NCBI GenBank assembly: GCA_963777165.1
Contig: CAVZPO010000007.1
Coordinates: 62,001-126,000, forward strand
DNA length: 64,000 nt
Origin: DYJB01 sp963777165
GTDB lineage: Bacteria > Chloroflexota > Anaerolineae > Anaerolineales > E44-bin32
Direction of reading: 5' to 3'
Numbering within the stretch: the stretch's first letter is position 1; each line of letters begins with the position of its first letter. This document shows, in pieces, positions 49,548 to 58,302 of this stretch. The notes beneath the pieces were generated by a model, which was not told where the DNA came from, made no database searches, and was given only the letters and a program-made list of their open reading frames with translations. The position numbers and the translations under genes were made by a program.

Positions 49548-50365
49548 CTAAGCCCGCTGGCACGCGGGGCAGAAATGCGTGCCCCGCTGCCCGATCACCA
49601 ATCGCTCGATCGGGGTGCCACACTCCGGGCACGGCTCGCCGGTTCGCTGATAGACGCGAAAGTGATTCTGGAATCCCCCCCGCGATACACCCAATCGATG
49701 CTGGCCCCGTGATGACGCAGCCCACGCTGCAGGCTGAGGCGGATTCCCCGCCACAGGGCGTGCACCTCGGCCTGGGAAAGCGTGTCGCTCCGCCGCAGAG
49801 GGTGCAGGCGGGCGAGGTGCAGGGCTTCATCCACGTAGATGTTGCCGAGGCCGGCCACAAACGCTTGATCGAGGAGCAGCGGCTTGAGGGCACGGCGGCG
49901 CGAGTGCAGATCGTCTGCCAGCCCACGGGCGGTGAAGCCGCGTTCGAGCGGTTCGGGCCCCAGCCTGGCGAGCAGGCGTTCGGGGTCGTCGACCAGGTAG
50001 GCTTTCCCGAACTTGCGCGCGTCGCTGAAGCGCAGCTCCCATCCGTCGTCGAGGTGGAAGACCGTGCGGTCGAACGGATCGCGGGGGGTTCCGGGCGCCA
50101 CGAGCTGCAGGTCGCCGCTCATCTTGAGATGGATCAACAGCGTGCCGCGGTCGAGGGGGAAGATGAGGTACTTGCCGCGACGCTGCACATCGTGCACACG
50201 GTTCCCGGCGATCGAGCGGCGGAAGCGGGCGACCGACGGCATGGCGATGTGACGCGGCCAGCGCAGTGTCACCGAGGTGATCCGCTTGCCGGGCAGCGGC
50301 GGCGCCTCGGCCCACCCGTCGCGCAGGCGACGCACGATCGTCTCGACCTCAGGCAGTTCCGGCAT
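49548..50365 (-). pseudogene. mutM: Formamidopyrimidine-DNA glycosylase MutM, one frameshift near the C-terminus
   Basis: An 8-oxoguanine DNA glycosylase. The N-terminal MPELPEVETIVRRLR supplies the catalytic Pro2 and Glu3, FSDARKFGKAYLV and GLGNIYVDEALHLARLHPLR follow, and HGASIDWVYRGG leads to the zinc finger. The frame then breaks at about 49672-49674. One missing T before a run of G separates YRGGD from FQNHFRVYQRTGEPCPECGT in another frame. The second half of the finger (RGTHFCPACQ) ends at 49548. Restoring one base gives a normal 272-residue protein. A TATAAT box ends 7 nt before the ATG. Confidence 0.88.
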
Positions 50366-50372
50366 GGCCGGC

Positions 50373-50378
50373 ATTATA
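50373..50378 (-). promoter_or_regulatory. mutM: mutM -10 box, predicting a leaderless mRNA
   Basis: GGGTATAATGCC on the minus strand (TATAAT 50378-50373) leaves only 7 nt before the ATG of MPELPEVE at 50365. Transcription would start on or next to the start codon, without a Shine-Dalgarno sequence. Confidence 0.6.
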
Positions 50379-50408
50379 CCCGCCGCGCGGCAGCGGGCAA
50401 CGCCAGCC

Positions 50409-50972
50409 TCATTGGACGACCACCAGGTCTTGGAGCGCGGCCAGCTTCGCCGGCCCAATCCCAGGAACCAGCAGCAGGTCCTCGATCGCGGCAAAGGCAC
50501 CGTGCGCCTCGCGGTAGGCGATGATCTCCTTTGCCAGGCTCGGCCCGATCCCGGGCAGACGATCAAGCTCGGCGGCCGACGCCGTGTTGAGGTTAACCGG
50601 GGAAGCCGGCGTTTCCTGCCCCGGTGTACTCACTGGCGAGGTCGACTCCGAGACCGCAGCGGCCCGGGACGGGACCCGCACCTGATCCCCGTCCTGCAGG
50701 CGTGCCGCCAGATTGATTGAGTCGAGCGACGCACCCTCGCCCGGTCCCCCGGCAGCCTCGATCGCGTGCTCGACCAGCGATCCCGCCGGCAGTGAGTAGA
50801 CCCCTGGCACTCGAACCGCGCCGGCGACGTGAATTCGAAGCGGGGCGGGGGAGGGTGGAGGCAGGAGCGTGATGGGGGCGCCCCGTGGCTGGCTCAGGAG
50901 GAGCCACAGAATGCCGCCCGTGAGCAGTCCGCTCAGCAGGCCGGCGAAATATGGAAGGAAGCGTGATCGCAC
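50409..50972 (-). CDS. comEA: ComEA-like DNA-binding protein
   Basis: A 187-residue membrane-anchored protein. It has an N-terminal transmembrane helix (about residues 7-27), then an SLBB domain (IHVAGAVRVPGVYSLPAGSL). A helix-hairpin-helix pair ends it (NLNTASAAELDRLPGIGPSL, LLLVPGIGPAKLAALQDL). ComEA binds incoming double-stranded DNA outside the membrane during natural transformation. No comEC gene is seen beside it. The start is a GTG at 50972; the divergent adenosyltransferase gene begins 113 bp away. Confidence 0.87.
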   Translation of the reverse strand: MRSRFLPYFAGLLSGLLTGGILWLLLSQPRGAPITLLPPPSPAPLRIHVAGAVRVPGVYSLPAGSLVEHAIEAAGGPGEGASLDSINLAARLQDGDQVRVPSRAAAVSESTSPVSTPGQETPASPVNLNTASAAELDRLPGIGPSLAKEIIAYREAHGAFAAIEDLLLVPGIGPAKLAALQDLVVVQ

Positions 50973-51050
50973 GTCCGATCCCCCTGCCTGTCACGCCAGC
51001 GCCAGCCGACGGTCTACACGGTCAGCCCGCCGATACGAGTATAGGCCGGA

Positions 51051-51077
51051 TTGCCCAACGCCCAAAGCGGCTATAAT
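51051..51077 (+). promoter_or_regulatory. Promoter of the adenosyltransferase gene, leaderless
   Basis: TTGCCC (51051-51056), a 15-bp spacer, then TATAAT (51072-51077). The ATG at 51085 is 7 nt after the -10 box, so the transcript should begin at the start codon. Confidence 0.6.
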
Positions 51078-51084
51078 CGCGCCC

Positions 51085-51642
51085 ATGCCGCAATCCTTCA
51101 CCGGCAACGGCGATGATGGCACGACCGGCTTGCTCGGGGAGGGCCGTGTCCCCAAAGCCCACCCGCGGGTGAGCCTGTGCGGCGATCTGGACGAGGCGTC
51201 TGCCTGCCTCGGCCTCGCTCGGGCCGTTTCGCGCAACGAGGACGCCCGCCTGGTCCTGTCGACCGTTCAGCGCGACTTGTACGGGGCGATGGCCGAAGTC
51301 GCTTCGCTTCCGGAGAACGCCGCCCGCTTCCGCACCGTCGATCACACTCGTGTGGCCTGGCTCGAAGACGTCATCCGCCGATGGGAGGCGTTCATCGCCA
51401 TGCCGGAAGGCTTCATCCTGCCGGGCGACTGCCTGGGCAGTGCTGCGGCGGCCATGGCGCGAACCGTCGTCCGACGGGCGGAGAGAGGCGCGGCCGCGCT
51501 GACCCTGGCGGGCGATTTGGAGAACCCGGAACTTCTCCGCTACCTGAACCGGCTTTCGTCCCTGTGCTTCGTGCTCGAGCTGCTGGAGAACCGCGAGGCC
51601 GGCGTTGACCGTCCCACGCAAGCCCGGCCTCCGTCCTCATGA
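51085..51642 (+). CDS. Cob(I)yrinic acid a,c-diamide adenosyltransferase, PduO type
   Basis: Transfers the adenosyl group of ATP to cobalt to make adenosylcobalamin. The 185-residue protein has FTGNGDDGTTGLLGEGRVPK (the ATP-binding TGxGDxGxTxLxxGxRVxK pattern with small changes), RVSLCGDLDEASACLGLARA and the late helix VVRRAERGAAALTL with Arg and Glu contacts. RYLNRLSSLCFVL closes it. The normal family residue pattern is kept, so it should be active. Its stop overlaps the DUF554 gene (ATGA). Confidence 0.9.
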   Translation: MPQSFTGNGDDGTTGLLGEGRVPKAHPRVSLCGDLDEASACLGLARAVSRNEDARLVLSTVQRDLYGAMAEVASLPENAARFRTVDHTRVAWLEDVIRRWEAFIAMPEGFILPGDCLGSAAAAMARTVVRRAERGAAALTLAGDLENPELLRYLNRLSSLCFVLELLENREAGVDRPTQARPPSS

Positions 51643-52412
51643 TCGGAACCTGGATCAACATAGCCGCCATCCTGCTCGGGGGATTAGCCGGGCTGGCCTT
51701 CGGCTCCCGACTCCCGGAGCGCCTGCGCCAGACTGTGGTCGCCGCACTGGGTCTGTTCACTGCGGGGATCGGCGTGCGCATGTTCCTGCAGACCCGGGAG
51801 CCGATCCTGGCATTGGGCGGCATCGCACTCGGTGCGATCATCGGGGAGTGGTGGCGAATCGAGGACGGGCTCACGAGCCTGGGTGCGTGGCTCGAGAGGC
51901 GGTTCGCACCGGCCAGCAGCGGCACCGTCGCTGCGGATCCGTCGGCGACAGTCGGCGACGAGTTCGCCAAGGGGGGGCGGTTCGTGCGCGGCTTCCTCAC
52001 CGCCAGCCTGCTGTTCTGTGTCGGTCCGATGACCATCCTGGGTTCGATCCAGGACGGGCTCAGCGGGGACTACAGCCTGCTGGCGATCAAGTCGGTGCTC
52101 GATGGCTTTGCCGCGATGGCTTTCGCCTCCACGCTAGGCGTCGGCGTGCTGTTCTCCGTGCTGGTGGTCTTCGTCTACCAGGGAGGGCTGACGCTGCTGG
52201 CTGCACAGGCTCAGTCGGTGCTGACGGAGGCCATGACGGTGGAGATGACAGCCGTCGGCGGGCTGATCCTCGTCGGCCTGGCGATCTCAAGCCTGCTGGA
52301 AATCAAGCGCATCCGGGTTGGCAATCTGCTGCCCGGCCTGTTCATGGCGCCGCTGCTGGTGGCGCTCCAGGCCCTGGTCGGGGGATGGATGGCCACTGCC
52401 TTCGCCCGCTAG
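51639..52412 (+). CDS. DUF554 (YdfK-like) integral membrane protein
   Basis: A 257-residue membrane protein with about seven hydrophobic segments. It opens GTWINIAAILLGGLAGLAFG and has ALGLFTAGIGVRMFLQT and FVRGFLTASLLFCVGPMTIL, then GSIQDGLSGD, all typical of DUF554. Function is unknown; relatives are possible small-molecule or ion transporters. Coupling to the cobalamin adenosyltransferase by ATGA overlap is unusual and may only reflect compaction. Confidence 0.85.
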   Translation: MIGTWINIAAILLGGLAGLAFGSRLPERLRQTVVAALGLFTAGIGVRMFLQTREPILALGGIALGAIIGEWWRIEDGLTSLGAWLERRFAPASSGTVAADPSATVGDEFAKGGRFVRGFLTASLLFCVGPMTILGSIQDGLSGDYSLLAIKSVLDGFAAMAFASTLGVGVLFSVLVVFVYQGGLTLLAAQAQSVLTEAMTVEMTAVGGLILVGLAISSLLEIKRIRVGNLLPGLFMAPLLVALQALVGGWMATAFAR

Positions 52413-52675
52413 ACCCCAAAGCGGCGACGAACCGGGTGGAAGGTCGGGCTTCCGCGGCTCAGGCCACTTACCTCGCTGTCCCCTGAGATCCCCACTGCAG
52501 CATTCTTCCCATCGGGACTATGGAAGCAAGTCTCCCGCCTCCGCAGGTTGTGATGCCTCTCGTCGCGCCCGCCCGATGCCGGCCTCCGTGGCGATGGAGC
52601 GAACCTCGCACGAGGTCCCATCAATGATCGACGGCGGTGGCTCGATGGATCACGGACGCCCAACGGCGAAGGCGT

Positions 52676-54705
52676 CTACCCTTCAGGGATGCGCTTGACG
52701 ACGCAGAAGGTCGCTCCCTGCCGTCCGACATTCAGGATCACCGGGTCCGTCGGATGGATGGCCAGGTCGCTGTTCGAGCGTGTGGTGAGCAGGAGCAGGC
52801 TCCCCGGGGTGGCCTGATCTGCGTCCGGATCGAAGGCTTCGATGCGCCTTCGGGTCCCGGCATAGATGCGGGCGATCGCGGGCTGCCGGTGAACGAAGAG
52901 CGGTGCGGACTCGACGCCCTGAACATCCAACGCCTCGAGTGTTTCCTTGTAGCAGGTCAGCCAGTAGTCGGTTTCGTACGAGCGGAACGCGCCTCCCACC
53001 CCGCCGATGAACTGGTTGTAGTAGGTGTACGGATACGGGTGAAGGCGGACGACGCCGAGCAGGCCGGGAACGAGGAGCAGTGCACCAAGTACGACCTGGG
53101 CGCCAGGATTGCGCAGGCGGGACCACAGCGCGTCGAGCGCCAGCCCACAGCCGATGAAGATCGGGGGCAGCATGAACAGGAAGTGGCGGTAGCCATCGTA
53201 CATCGCCGGGCGCTGCGTGACGACATAGGTGTATGGCAAGACCAGCCACAGCACAATCGGGACCCACGTCCGCCAGTCGATCTGCCTGCGAATCACGCGA
53301 ACGCCGCTGACCACAAGCCCTCCGATCGCCAGCGGCCAGACCGGCTCCGTCAGCGTGAGCGCCAGGAGACGCGGCAGGTATCCGGCTGGGAGATTGTTCG
53401 AAGAGTAGACGGTCCCGGCATACAGCACCGGGAGCAGCTTGGGGTTGTCGGCCATGTGGCGCAGGACCTCGGCGAACCGCACCGCCGGCTCCGGCCACAG
53501 ATACGGCCAGCACGCCAGCGCCGTGGCGCCCGCCACACCCAGGTAGAAGCCGATTGGCAGCCAGCTGCGGCGCTGGGGCTGAAGCATGAAGGCGAGGATC
53601 ACGAGCGCCCCCGCCAATGGCCCGAGGATGCGCACCGCCGTCAGCATCCCAAGCAGAATGCCAGGCAGGAGGACGACCGATACCGCCTTCGTGATCGGCG
53701 CGCCGGGGAGGGAAAGCCCAGGCAGGCTGGGCAATGGCGCCAGGAAATCGATCATCCACCGGCGCAGCCTCTCAGCCTGCGCGGGGAAACGAATCGCCAA
53801 GAAGCCCCCTCCGAGGGTCAGCGCCGCCAGCCCGACCAGCACATTCGCCCATCGGTAGGCCAGGTACACCCGGGCGAGATAGAAGTCTTCGGAAAGGACC
53901 TGGCGACTGCTCGCCAACCAGGCGAAGGCGCGCCCCAAGCTTGAGTCCGGCGCGGCGTAGTAGGCCTGACGGACGACATCGCCCAGGGCGCCGCGCCATG
54001 CCTCGCCGAACCCGGCAAGTGCCAGGGCGAGCAGCGCACAAAACAGAGCCGCTATCGCGGCTCGCCGAGCGGCCGAAGGCCGATCACCATCGGCCAGGCG
54101 GGCCGTCCGGTGTGCCTCGGCTCCCGGCGCCGGGGGCGCGGACATCGATCCCAGCGCTCCGATGTGATCCACCATGCGCAAGCCGGAGTAAACCGCCAGG
54201 ATGAAGAGCGTGGCGAACGGCATGTCTTTCGGATTGATGAACGCGTGACCCCAGACCACGGGCTGGCTTAAGTAGAGGGCGGCGGCGATCAACGCCGCTG
54301 GCGGCCGCATCCACCGCTTGCAGAGAAGGTAGAAGAAGAGGATCCCAATCTCGAATGCCAGGAAGTTGGTCAGGTGCCAGGCGGTCCATGCCTCGGCGCC
54401 GGTGAGCGCCTGCACGGCGCGGGTGACATTGCGGCCGATCAGCAGGTAGGCGGCGCCGTAGATCTTGTGGTCCTCGGCGCTGGGCCCATAGGCCCGTTCG
54501 AGGTCGATCGACCCGTTGAGCCAATCGGGGATCGAGTACGCCGACCCGACGGCGTCGCTGTATTGGTAGAAGAGCGGCTCATCCCAGGCCAGACCGAAAT
54601 CGCGGAAGACCAGAATCCCGGCCACAGCGAGGCAAGCCACAAGACGAGGAACGGCAAGTCCGGGGACCGAAGCAAGCGTGAGGGGGAGAGCGGGGAGCGG
54701 CGCAT
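52676..54705 (-). CDS. ArnT/PMT-like (GT39/GT-C) membrane glycosyltransferase, probable 1-nt deletion near the start
   Basis: A polytopic transferase with around ten membrane helices and an acidic first loop (FGLAWDEPLFYQYSD, the DE-type site of GT-C enzymes). It probably moves sugars from lipid carriers to surface acceptors. The frame is continuous from about 54640 (GTG) to the stop. A leaderless ATG at 54705 begins a helix (DLPFLVLWLAS) in a different frame. Adding one G at about 54628 joins them as WLAS-AVAGILVFRDFGLAWDEP, which looks right for the family. The start is therefore uncertain: 54705 with one indel, or 54640 without. Confidence 0.75.
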
Positions 54706-54713
54706 CTTCTGCG

Positions 54714-54719
54714 ATTATA
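54714..54719 (-). promoter_or_regulatory. -10 box of the glycosyltransferase gene, leaderless
   Basis: TATAAT at 54719-54714 on the minus strand is followed by 8 nt and then the ATG at 54705. This supports 54705 as the real start, in a frame that leads into the main ORF only if one base is missing. Confidence 0.5.
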
Positions 54720-54796
54720 CGGGAGGCGATGCCGGACGGGCGGAGGCAGGACACCACGCCGGAATCCGCGTATCCCGCCGAGGTGCACAAAGGGAA

Positions 54797-54824
54797 GACC
54801 CGCAGCCATCCGGGCCTGCGGGTC
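54797..54824 (-). terminator. Terminator after dsbA
   Basis: A perfect 9-bp stem (GACCCGCAG at 54797-54805 and CTGCGGGTC at 54816-54824) has a 10-nt loop. It is followed on the minus strand by TTCCCTTTGTG, 34 bp after the DsbA-like stop. Confidence 0.7.
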
Positions 54825-54857
54825 CTGGGTGTGCGGCGAACCAACTAGATAGCGCGC

Positions 54858-55538
54858 CTAGGAGGCGCCTGTCAATGCCGCGTCAATCGCCTTCTGGAAC
54901 TCGGCGTACGGCTGTGCGCCAAGGAACGGCGTGCCGTTGATCTGGAAGCTCGGAGTGGAGTTGACCCCGGCCCGCAGCCCGGCGGCCTTGTCTTGGTCGA
55001 CCGCGTCACCCGTGGCCGGATCACGGTAGCAGGCGTCGAAGGTGTCGGCTTCCAGGCCGACCACATCCGCCATGGCGTACAGACGCCGCTCGGCGAAGTC
55101 GCCGATGTTCTCGCCGGTCTGGTTGGCGAACAGCAGGTCGTGGAACTCAAAGAACTTGCCCTGCTGCCCGGCGCACACGCTAGCCTTGGCGGCGTTGGTC
55201 GATTCCTTCGTCGCGCTGCTGCTGTCCACAATCGGGAAGTTGCGGTAGGTGAAGTACACGAGGCCGGTCTGCACGTAGTCGCGCAGGATTTGCGGGAAGG
55301 TCTCTTCATGGAACACGCGGCAGTACGGGCACTGGAAGTCGGAAAACTCCTCGATCTTGACCGGTGCGTTGGGGTCCCCGATCGACTGGCCGTCGGTCTG
55401 GCCGTAGGCACGCGGGGGGGGTGTGGCGATGGCGCCAACCGGGCGGTTGTTCTGGGCGATCAGGAACGCCGTGGTGATCAGCGCCACGCCGATGATGGCG
55501 AGCACCGCGATGGATGTCGTGCGGCGGCGGCGCCGCAT
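54858..55538 (-). CDS. DsbA-family thiol oxidoreductase, membrane anchored
   Basis: A 226-residue protein with a basic N-terminus and one helix (residues 8-28), then a DsbA/thioredoxin fold facing outside. The active site is Cys70-Pro-Tyr-Cys73 (EEFSDFQCPYCRVFHEE). The cis-Pro is in GVNSTPSFQINGTPFLGAQP, and the inserted helical domain carries KASVCAGQQGKFFEFHD. It resembles the DsbA/BdbD-like oxidases of monoderm bacteria. No VKOR or DsbB partner is adjacent. A TATGAT -10 candidate lies near 55592. Confidence 0.88.
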   Translation of the reverse strand: MRRRRRTTSIAVLAIIGVALITTAFLIAQNNRPVGAIATPPPRAYGQTDGQSIGDPNAPVKIEEFSDFQCPYCRVFHEETFPQILRDYVQTGLVYFTYRNFPIVDSSSATKESTNAAKASVCAGQQGKFFEFHDLLFANQTGENIGDFAERRLYAMADVVGLEADTFDACYRDPATGDAVDQDKAAGLRAGVNSTPSFQINGTPFLGAQPYAEFQKAIDAALTGAS

Positions 55539-55678
55539 GCGTTGATCTCGGATTTCAGTTCTGCGACTTATCGATCCTCCAAAGCCCGATCATACCAGGC
55601 GAGAGTATGCCATAGCGCGTCAGGATTGTCTAGATTGGAGGATCCCAGGCAGGAACGAGCCTTCGCCTGGCGCCGGGC

Positions 55679-56113
55679 TCAAGACCATCCGAAGCTGTCG
55701 AACCAGCGGCCGGCACGGAAGTTCTCGATCGCCCGGCGGACGTAGGGGATGACGTTCGGCGGGAGCCTCTCAGGATCGGCCCAGCATAGTTCGTCGCACT
55801 TCTCGGGCTCGGCATTGGTGATCTCGCCGGCCCAGCGCTCGCAGACGACGAACCAGTCGATGCGTTCATCGGTCGAGCGCCGGTGCATCACGCCCACGAC
55901 GTGCACGTCCTGTGCGGCCAGCACAATACCCACCTCCTCGCGCGCCTCACGCATCGCTGCCGCGACAACGGTCTCGTTCCCGTCCAGATGGCCGGCCACG
56001 ACACTGAAGTTCCCGTCCTCATACCCGGTCTGGTAACGGCGCAGCAGCAGGACCTTCCCGCCCTGGAGCAGGAACAGGTGCACCGCAGACACCAGTCGGA
56101 AGCGCGGGCTCAT
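55679..56113 (-). CDS. Nudix hydrolase
   Basis: A 144-residue pyrophosphohydrolase. The Nudix box is GHLDGNETVVAAAMREAREE followed by VGI, giving GX5EX7REUXEEXGU in full. Upstream is GGKVLLLRRYQTGYEDGNFS and downstream VVGVMHRRSTDERIDWFV, close to NUDIX proteins that act on nucleotides or on activated sugars. A GAGG site precedes ATG 56113. It lies 12 bp after a GNAT gene in the same direction, so they are probably cotranscribed. Confidence 0.87.
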   Translation of the reverse strand: MSPRFRLVSAVHLFLLQGGKVLLLRRYQTGYEDGNFSVVAGHLDGNETVVAAAMREAREEVGIVLAAQDVHVVGVMHRRSTDERIDWFVVCERWAGEITNAEPEKCDELCWADPERLPPNVIPYVRRAIENFRAGRWFDSFGWS

Positions 56114-56124
56114 CGGAGGGATCC

Positions 56125-57003
56125 TCAGTGGCCGGCGTGCCCGCTCGCACCACGCAGGCCGAGCATGTAGACCGGATAGGTCCGTCCCGTGTCCCGGAAG
56201 CCGAGCCGGCGGTAGAGCCTGAGGCTGGCGGTATTGTCGGCCTGCGTGTTGACCGACACCCGGTCGAAGCCGCGCAGCCCGAACTCGTGCAACAGATCTT
56301 CGACGAGGGCGCGCCCGTAGCCCTTGCCCTGATAGTCGGGATGTACCGCCAGCCGCGCCAGATGGGCCCCCAGCGCCGAGGCCGTCGAGAGTTGATAGCC
56401 GGCGACCACACCGTTGGCCTCCAGGACCGTGACCGACGCCGCCTGTTCCATTGCGGCCCCAAGTACCGAACGGGAATACAGCCACAGGCCGTCAAAGGCG
56501 CATTGATCGACGGCCAGCACGGCTGGCAGGTCGGTGGGCCGGTAGTCGCGGATGCGCGTCCCGGCCGGAAGCACCGACTTGCCCCCGCGCCCAAAATGCT
56601 CGAGGAAGACAACCCGATTCGTTTCGGCGAACCCGGATTCGAGCAGCAGGGCGGCCAGCCATGCATCGGCTGTCAGCGCCGCGGCCGTATGCGCGCCCAA
56701 TTCGATCGCCGATTGGCGGGCGATCGGCCACATCGCTCGCCACCCCTCGTTTGCCGGGAGGCCCCAACCGCCGGCGAAGACGCGGATCCAGGCCACGCCC
56801 GGAGGATCCGGCGGGCATGCCAGGCAACCGGCAGGTCGGCCACGCTCGAATGTCAGAAGGAAGGGCGCGGTACCCACCAGATCGCCTGCCTCGAGCCAAT
56901 CCAGGTGGGAATGCCGCCAACGCGCCCCAGCCATCAATCCGTCGACCAGGGCCCGATCCTCTAGACCGGCTTCACGCGTCGTCCACTTCGATGCGGCAGA
57001 CAT
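56125..57003 (-). CDS. GNAT acetyltransferase with two tandem domains
   Basis: A 292-residue protein made of two GNAT folds. The first half is degenerate. The second carries the acetyl-CoA loop (HLARLAVHPDYQGKGYGRAL, containing QGKGYG) and the usual end NTQADNTASLRLYRRLGFRD. Such tandem enzymes acetylate small molecules, peptides or antibiotics; no substrate is assigned. ATG 57003 is chosen because the conserved region begins there; the frame is open for 21 codons upstream. It is cotranscribed with the Nudix gene. Confidence 0.82.
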   Translation of the reverse strand: MSAASKWTTREAGLEDRALVDGLMAGARWRHSHLDWLEAGDLVGTAPFLLTFERGRPAGCLACPPDPPGVAWIRVFAGGWGLPANEGWRAMWPIARQSAIELGAHTAAALTADAWLAALLLESGFAETNRVVFLEHFGRGGKSVLPAGTRIRDYRPTDLPAVLAVDQCAFDGLWLYSRSVLGAAMEQAASVTVLEANGVVAGYQLSTASALGAHLARLAVHPDYQGKGYGRALVEDLLHEFGLRGFDRVSVNTQADNTASLRLYRRLGFRDTGRTYPVYMLGLRGASGHAGH

Positions 57004-57017
57004 GTTGTGTCGGAAGG

Positions 57018-57563
57018 TCAGCGGCCGAGCAGTCGCGACGGGAGGGCAAGCAGGCGCCGGACCCACCGATCGCGCAACCCCCGGCGGGGTTTGTGCTCGA
57101 GACCGGCCTGCATGGTGGAGAGGGCATCCAGGGGTCGCCCGCGCTTGAGTTGCAGCTGCGACAGGCTGCCGAGAATGGTGGCCTGCGCCTGGTGGTCGTT
57201 GAGATCGGCGAATTGCTGAAGCGCCCGGGTATAGGTGCGTTCCGCGGCGATCAGATCCCCGCTGGCCTCGAGGGCCGATGCCAGGTTCCCCAAGGCTTGA
57301 GCTGCCCGCGCAGGGTCTCCCAATCGATCGAACGTCTCGGGCGTGCCTTCAACCGCGCGCAAGGCCTCGTCGGGCCGCCCGGCCTGCAGGAGCGCCACGC
57401 ACAGGTTGTTGGCCGCCTCCGCCTCCGCCGACTGGTCCCCGGCCGCTGCGTAGGCCTGCCGTGCCGCACCGAATCCTTCGGCAGCTTCCGCAAAGCGGCC
57501 CTGCCGGAAGGCCTGCAGGGCACGCTCAGCGACTGCGTCTGGTGCGGGGGCGGGAACGGTCAC
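57018..57563 (-). CDS. TPR-repeat protein
   Basis: A 181-residue helical protein with three or four tetratricopeptide repeats (for example AFRQGRFAEAAEGFGAARQA, AALGNLASALEASGDLIAAE as QALGNLASALEASGD, LGSLSQLQLKRGRPLDA). These usually provide protein-protein contacts. The GTG start overlaps the stop of the upstream HTH gene (GTGA), so the two are translationally coupled and may act together. Confidence 0.82.
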   Translation of the reverse strand: MTVPAPAPDAVAERALQAFRQGRFAEAAEGFGAARQAYAAAGDQSAEAEAANNLCVALLQAGRPDEALRAVEGTPETFDRLGDPARAAQALGNLASALEASGDLIAAERTYTRALQQFADLNDHQAQATILGSLSQLQLKRGRPLDALSTMQAGLEHKPRRGLRDRWVRRLLALPSRLLGR

Positions 57564-58231
57564 AAGGTGATGTCGAGCAGCAGCTCGGCGACGTTGCGCA
57601 ATTGATCGACCGGCATCGTGCTCAGCCGCTGACCCATGCGCAGGTAGGGCACACTGGCGGGAGAGGCGAGGAACTCACGCAACTCAGAAGGCAGGCTGAG
57701 CAGCGTTTCAAGCGCCTGCTGGAGCGTGTCCCAGTCGGCGACGGGGCCTTCGTGATCCAGGTAGTCTTCCACCGACCGGTCGATGACCGCCAGCACGGCT
57801 TCGAGCTCGGGGAGGGGGATGGGGCGATCGCCCTCTTCGTAGGATCGCAGCCGCGCCACCGTCAACCCGGCTTGCTCCGCCACCTGCCGCACGGTCTTTC
57901 CGGACGCCTCGCGGTGCATCCGCAGCTGGGCGGCAATCAACCGCTGCCGCAGCGCGATCAACGCCGAGGGATTGGCGTCCAACCGGAGCTTGCGCCGGCC
58001 TGCGGATTCCGACCAGAACTGGCGCAGCGGCGCGTTCAGGAAATAGGCCAGCAGTTCAAGTTCGGGAAGCGAGATCGCCTTGCGGCCGTCTTCGTAGGCC
58101 GTAAGGGCTCCCGGGGTGACGCCGATCGCCTCGGCCGTCTCCCGCAGCGTGCGGCCGGCGGTCATGCGCACTTCACGTAGCATCGCCCCGAGGATCTTGC
58201 CCCGAAGTGATTCGGCCTGTGGATTGCCCAT
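57560..58231 (-). CDS. Transcriptional regulator with two XRE-type HTH domains
   Basis: A 223-residue DNA-binding protein with two helix-turn-helix units. The first is TLRETAEAIGVTPGALTAYE (about residues 28-47) and the second TVRQVAEQAGLTVARLRSYE (about 113-132). The C-terminal part is helical without a known ligand domain. A GGGAGG site precedes ATG 58231. The partner TPR gene is coupled downstream. Its own promoter is TATAAT at 58260-58255; self-regulation is plausible but no operator is apparent. Confidence 0.85.
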   Translation of the reverse strand: MGNPQAESLRGKILGAMLREVRMTAGRTLRETAEAIGVTPGALTAYEDGRKAISLPELELLAYFLNAPLRQFWSESAGRRKLRLDANPSALIALRQRLIAAQLRMHREASGKTVRQVAEQAGLTVARLRSYEEGDRPIPLPELEAVLAVIDRSVEDYLDHEGPVADWDTLQQALETLLSLPSELREFLASPASVPYLRMGQRLSTMPVDQLRNVAELLLDITL

Positions 58232-58254
58232 GGTTGCCTCCCGTAGCCCGCCGG

Positions 58255-58260
58255 ATTATA
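58255..58260 (-). promoter_or_regulatory. -10 box of the HTH/TPR operon
   Basis: GCGCTATAAT on the minus strand (TATAAT 58260-58255), about 24 bp before the HTH gene ATG; no good -35. Confidence 0.55.
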
Positions 58261-58302
58261 GCGCAGGCGGCCGGATGCGCCGGCCATTCTTGCGGGCCGC
58301 AG

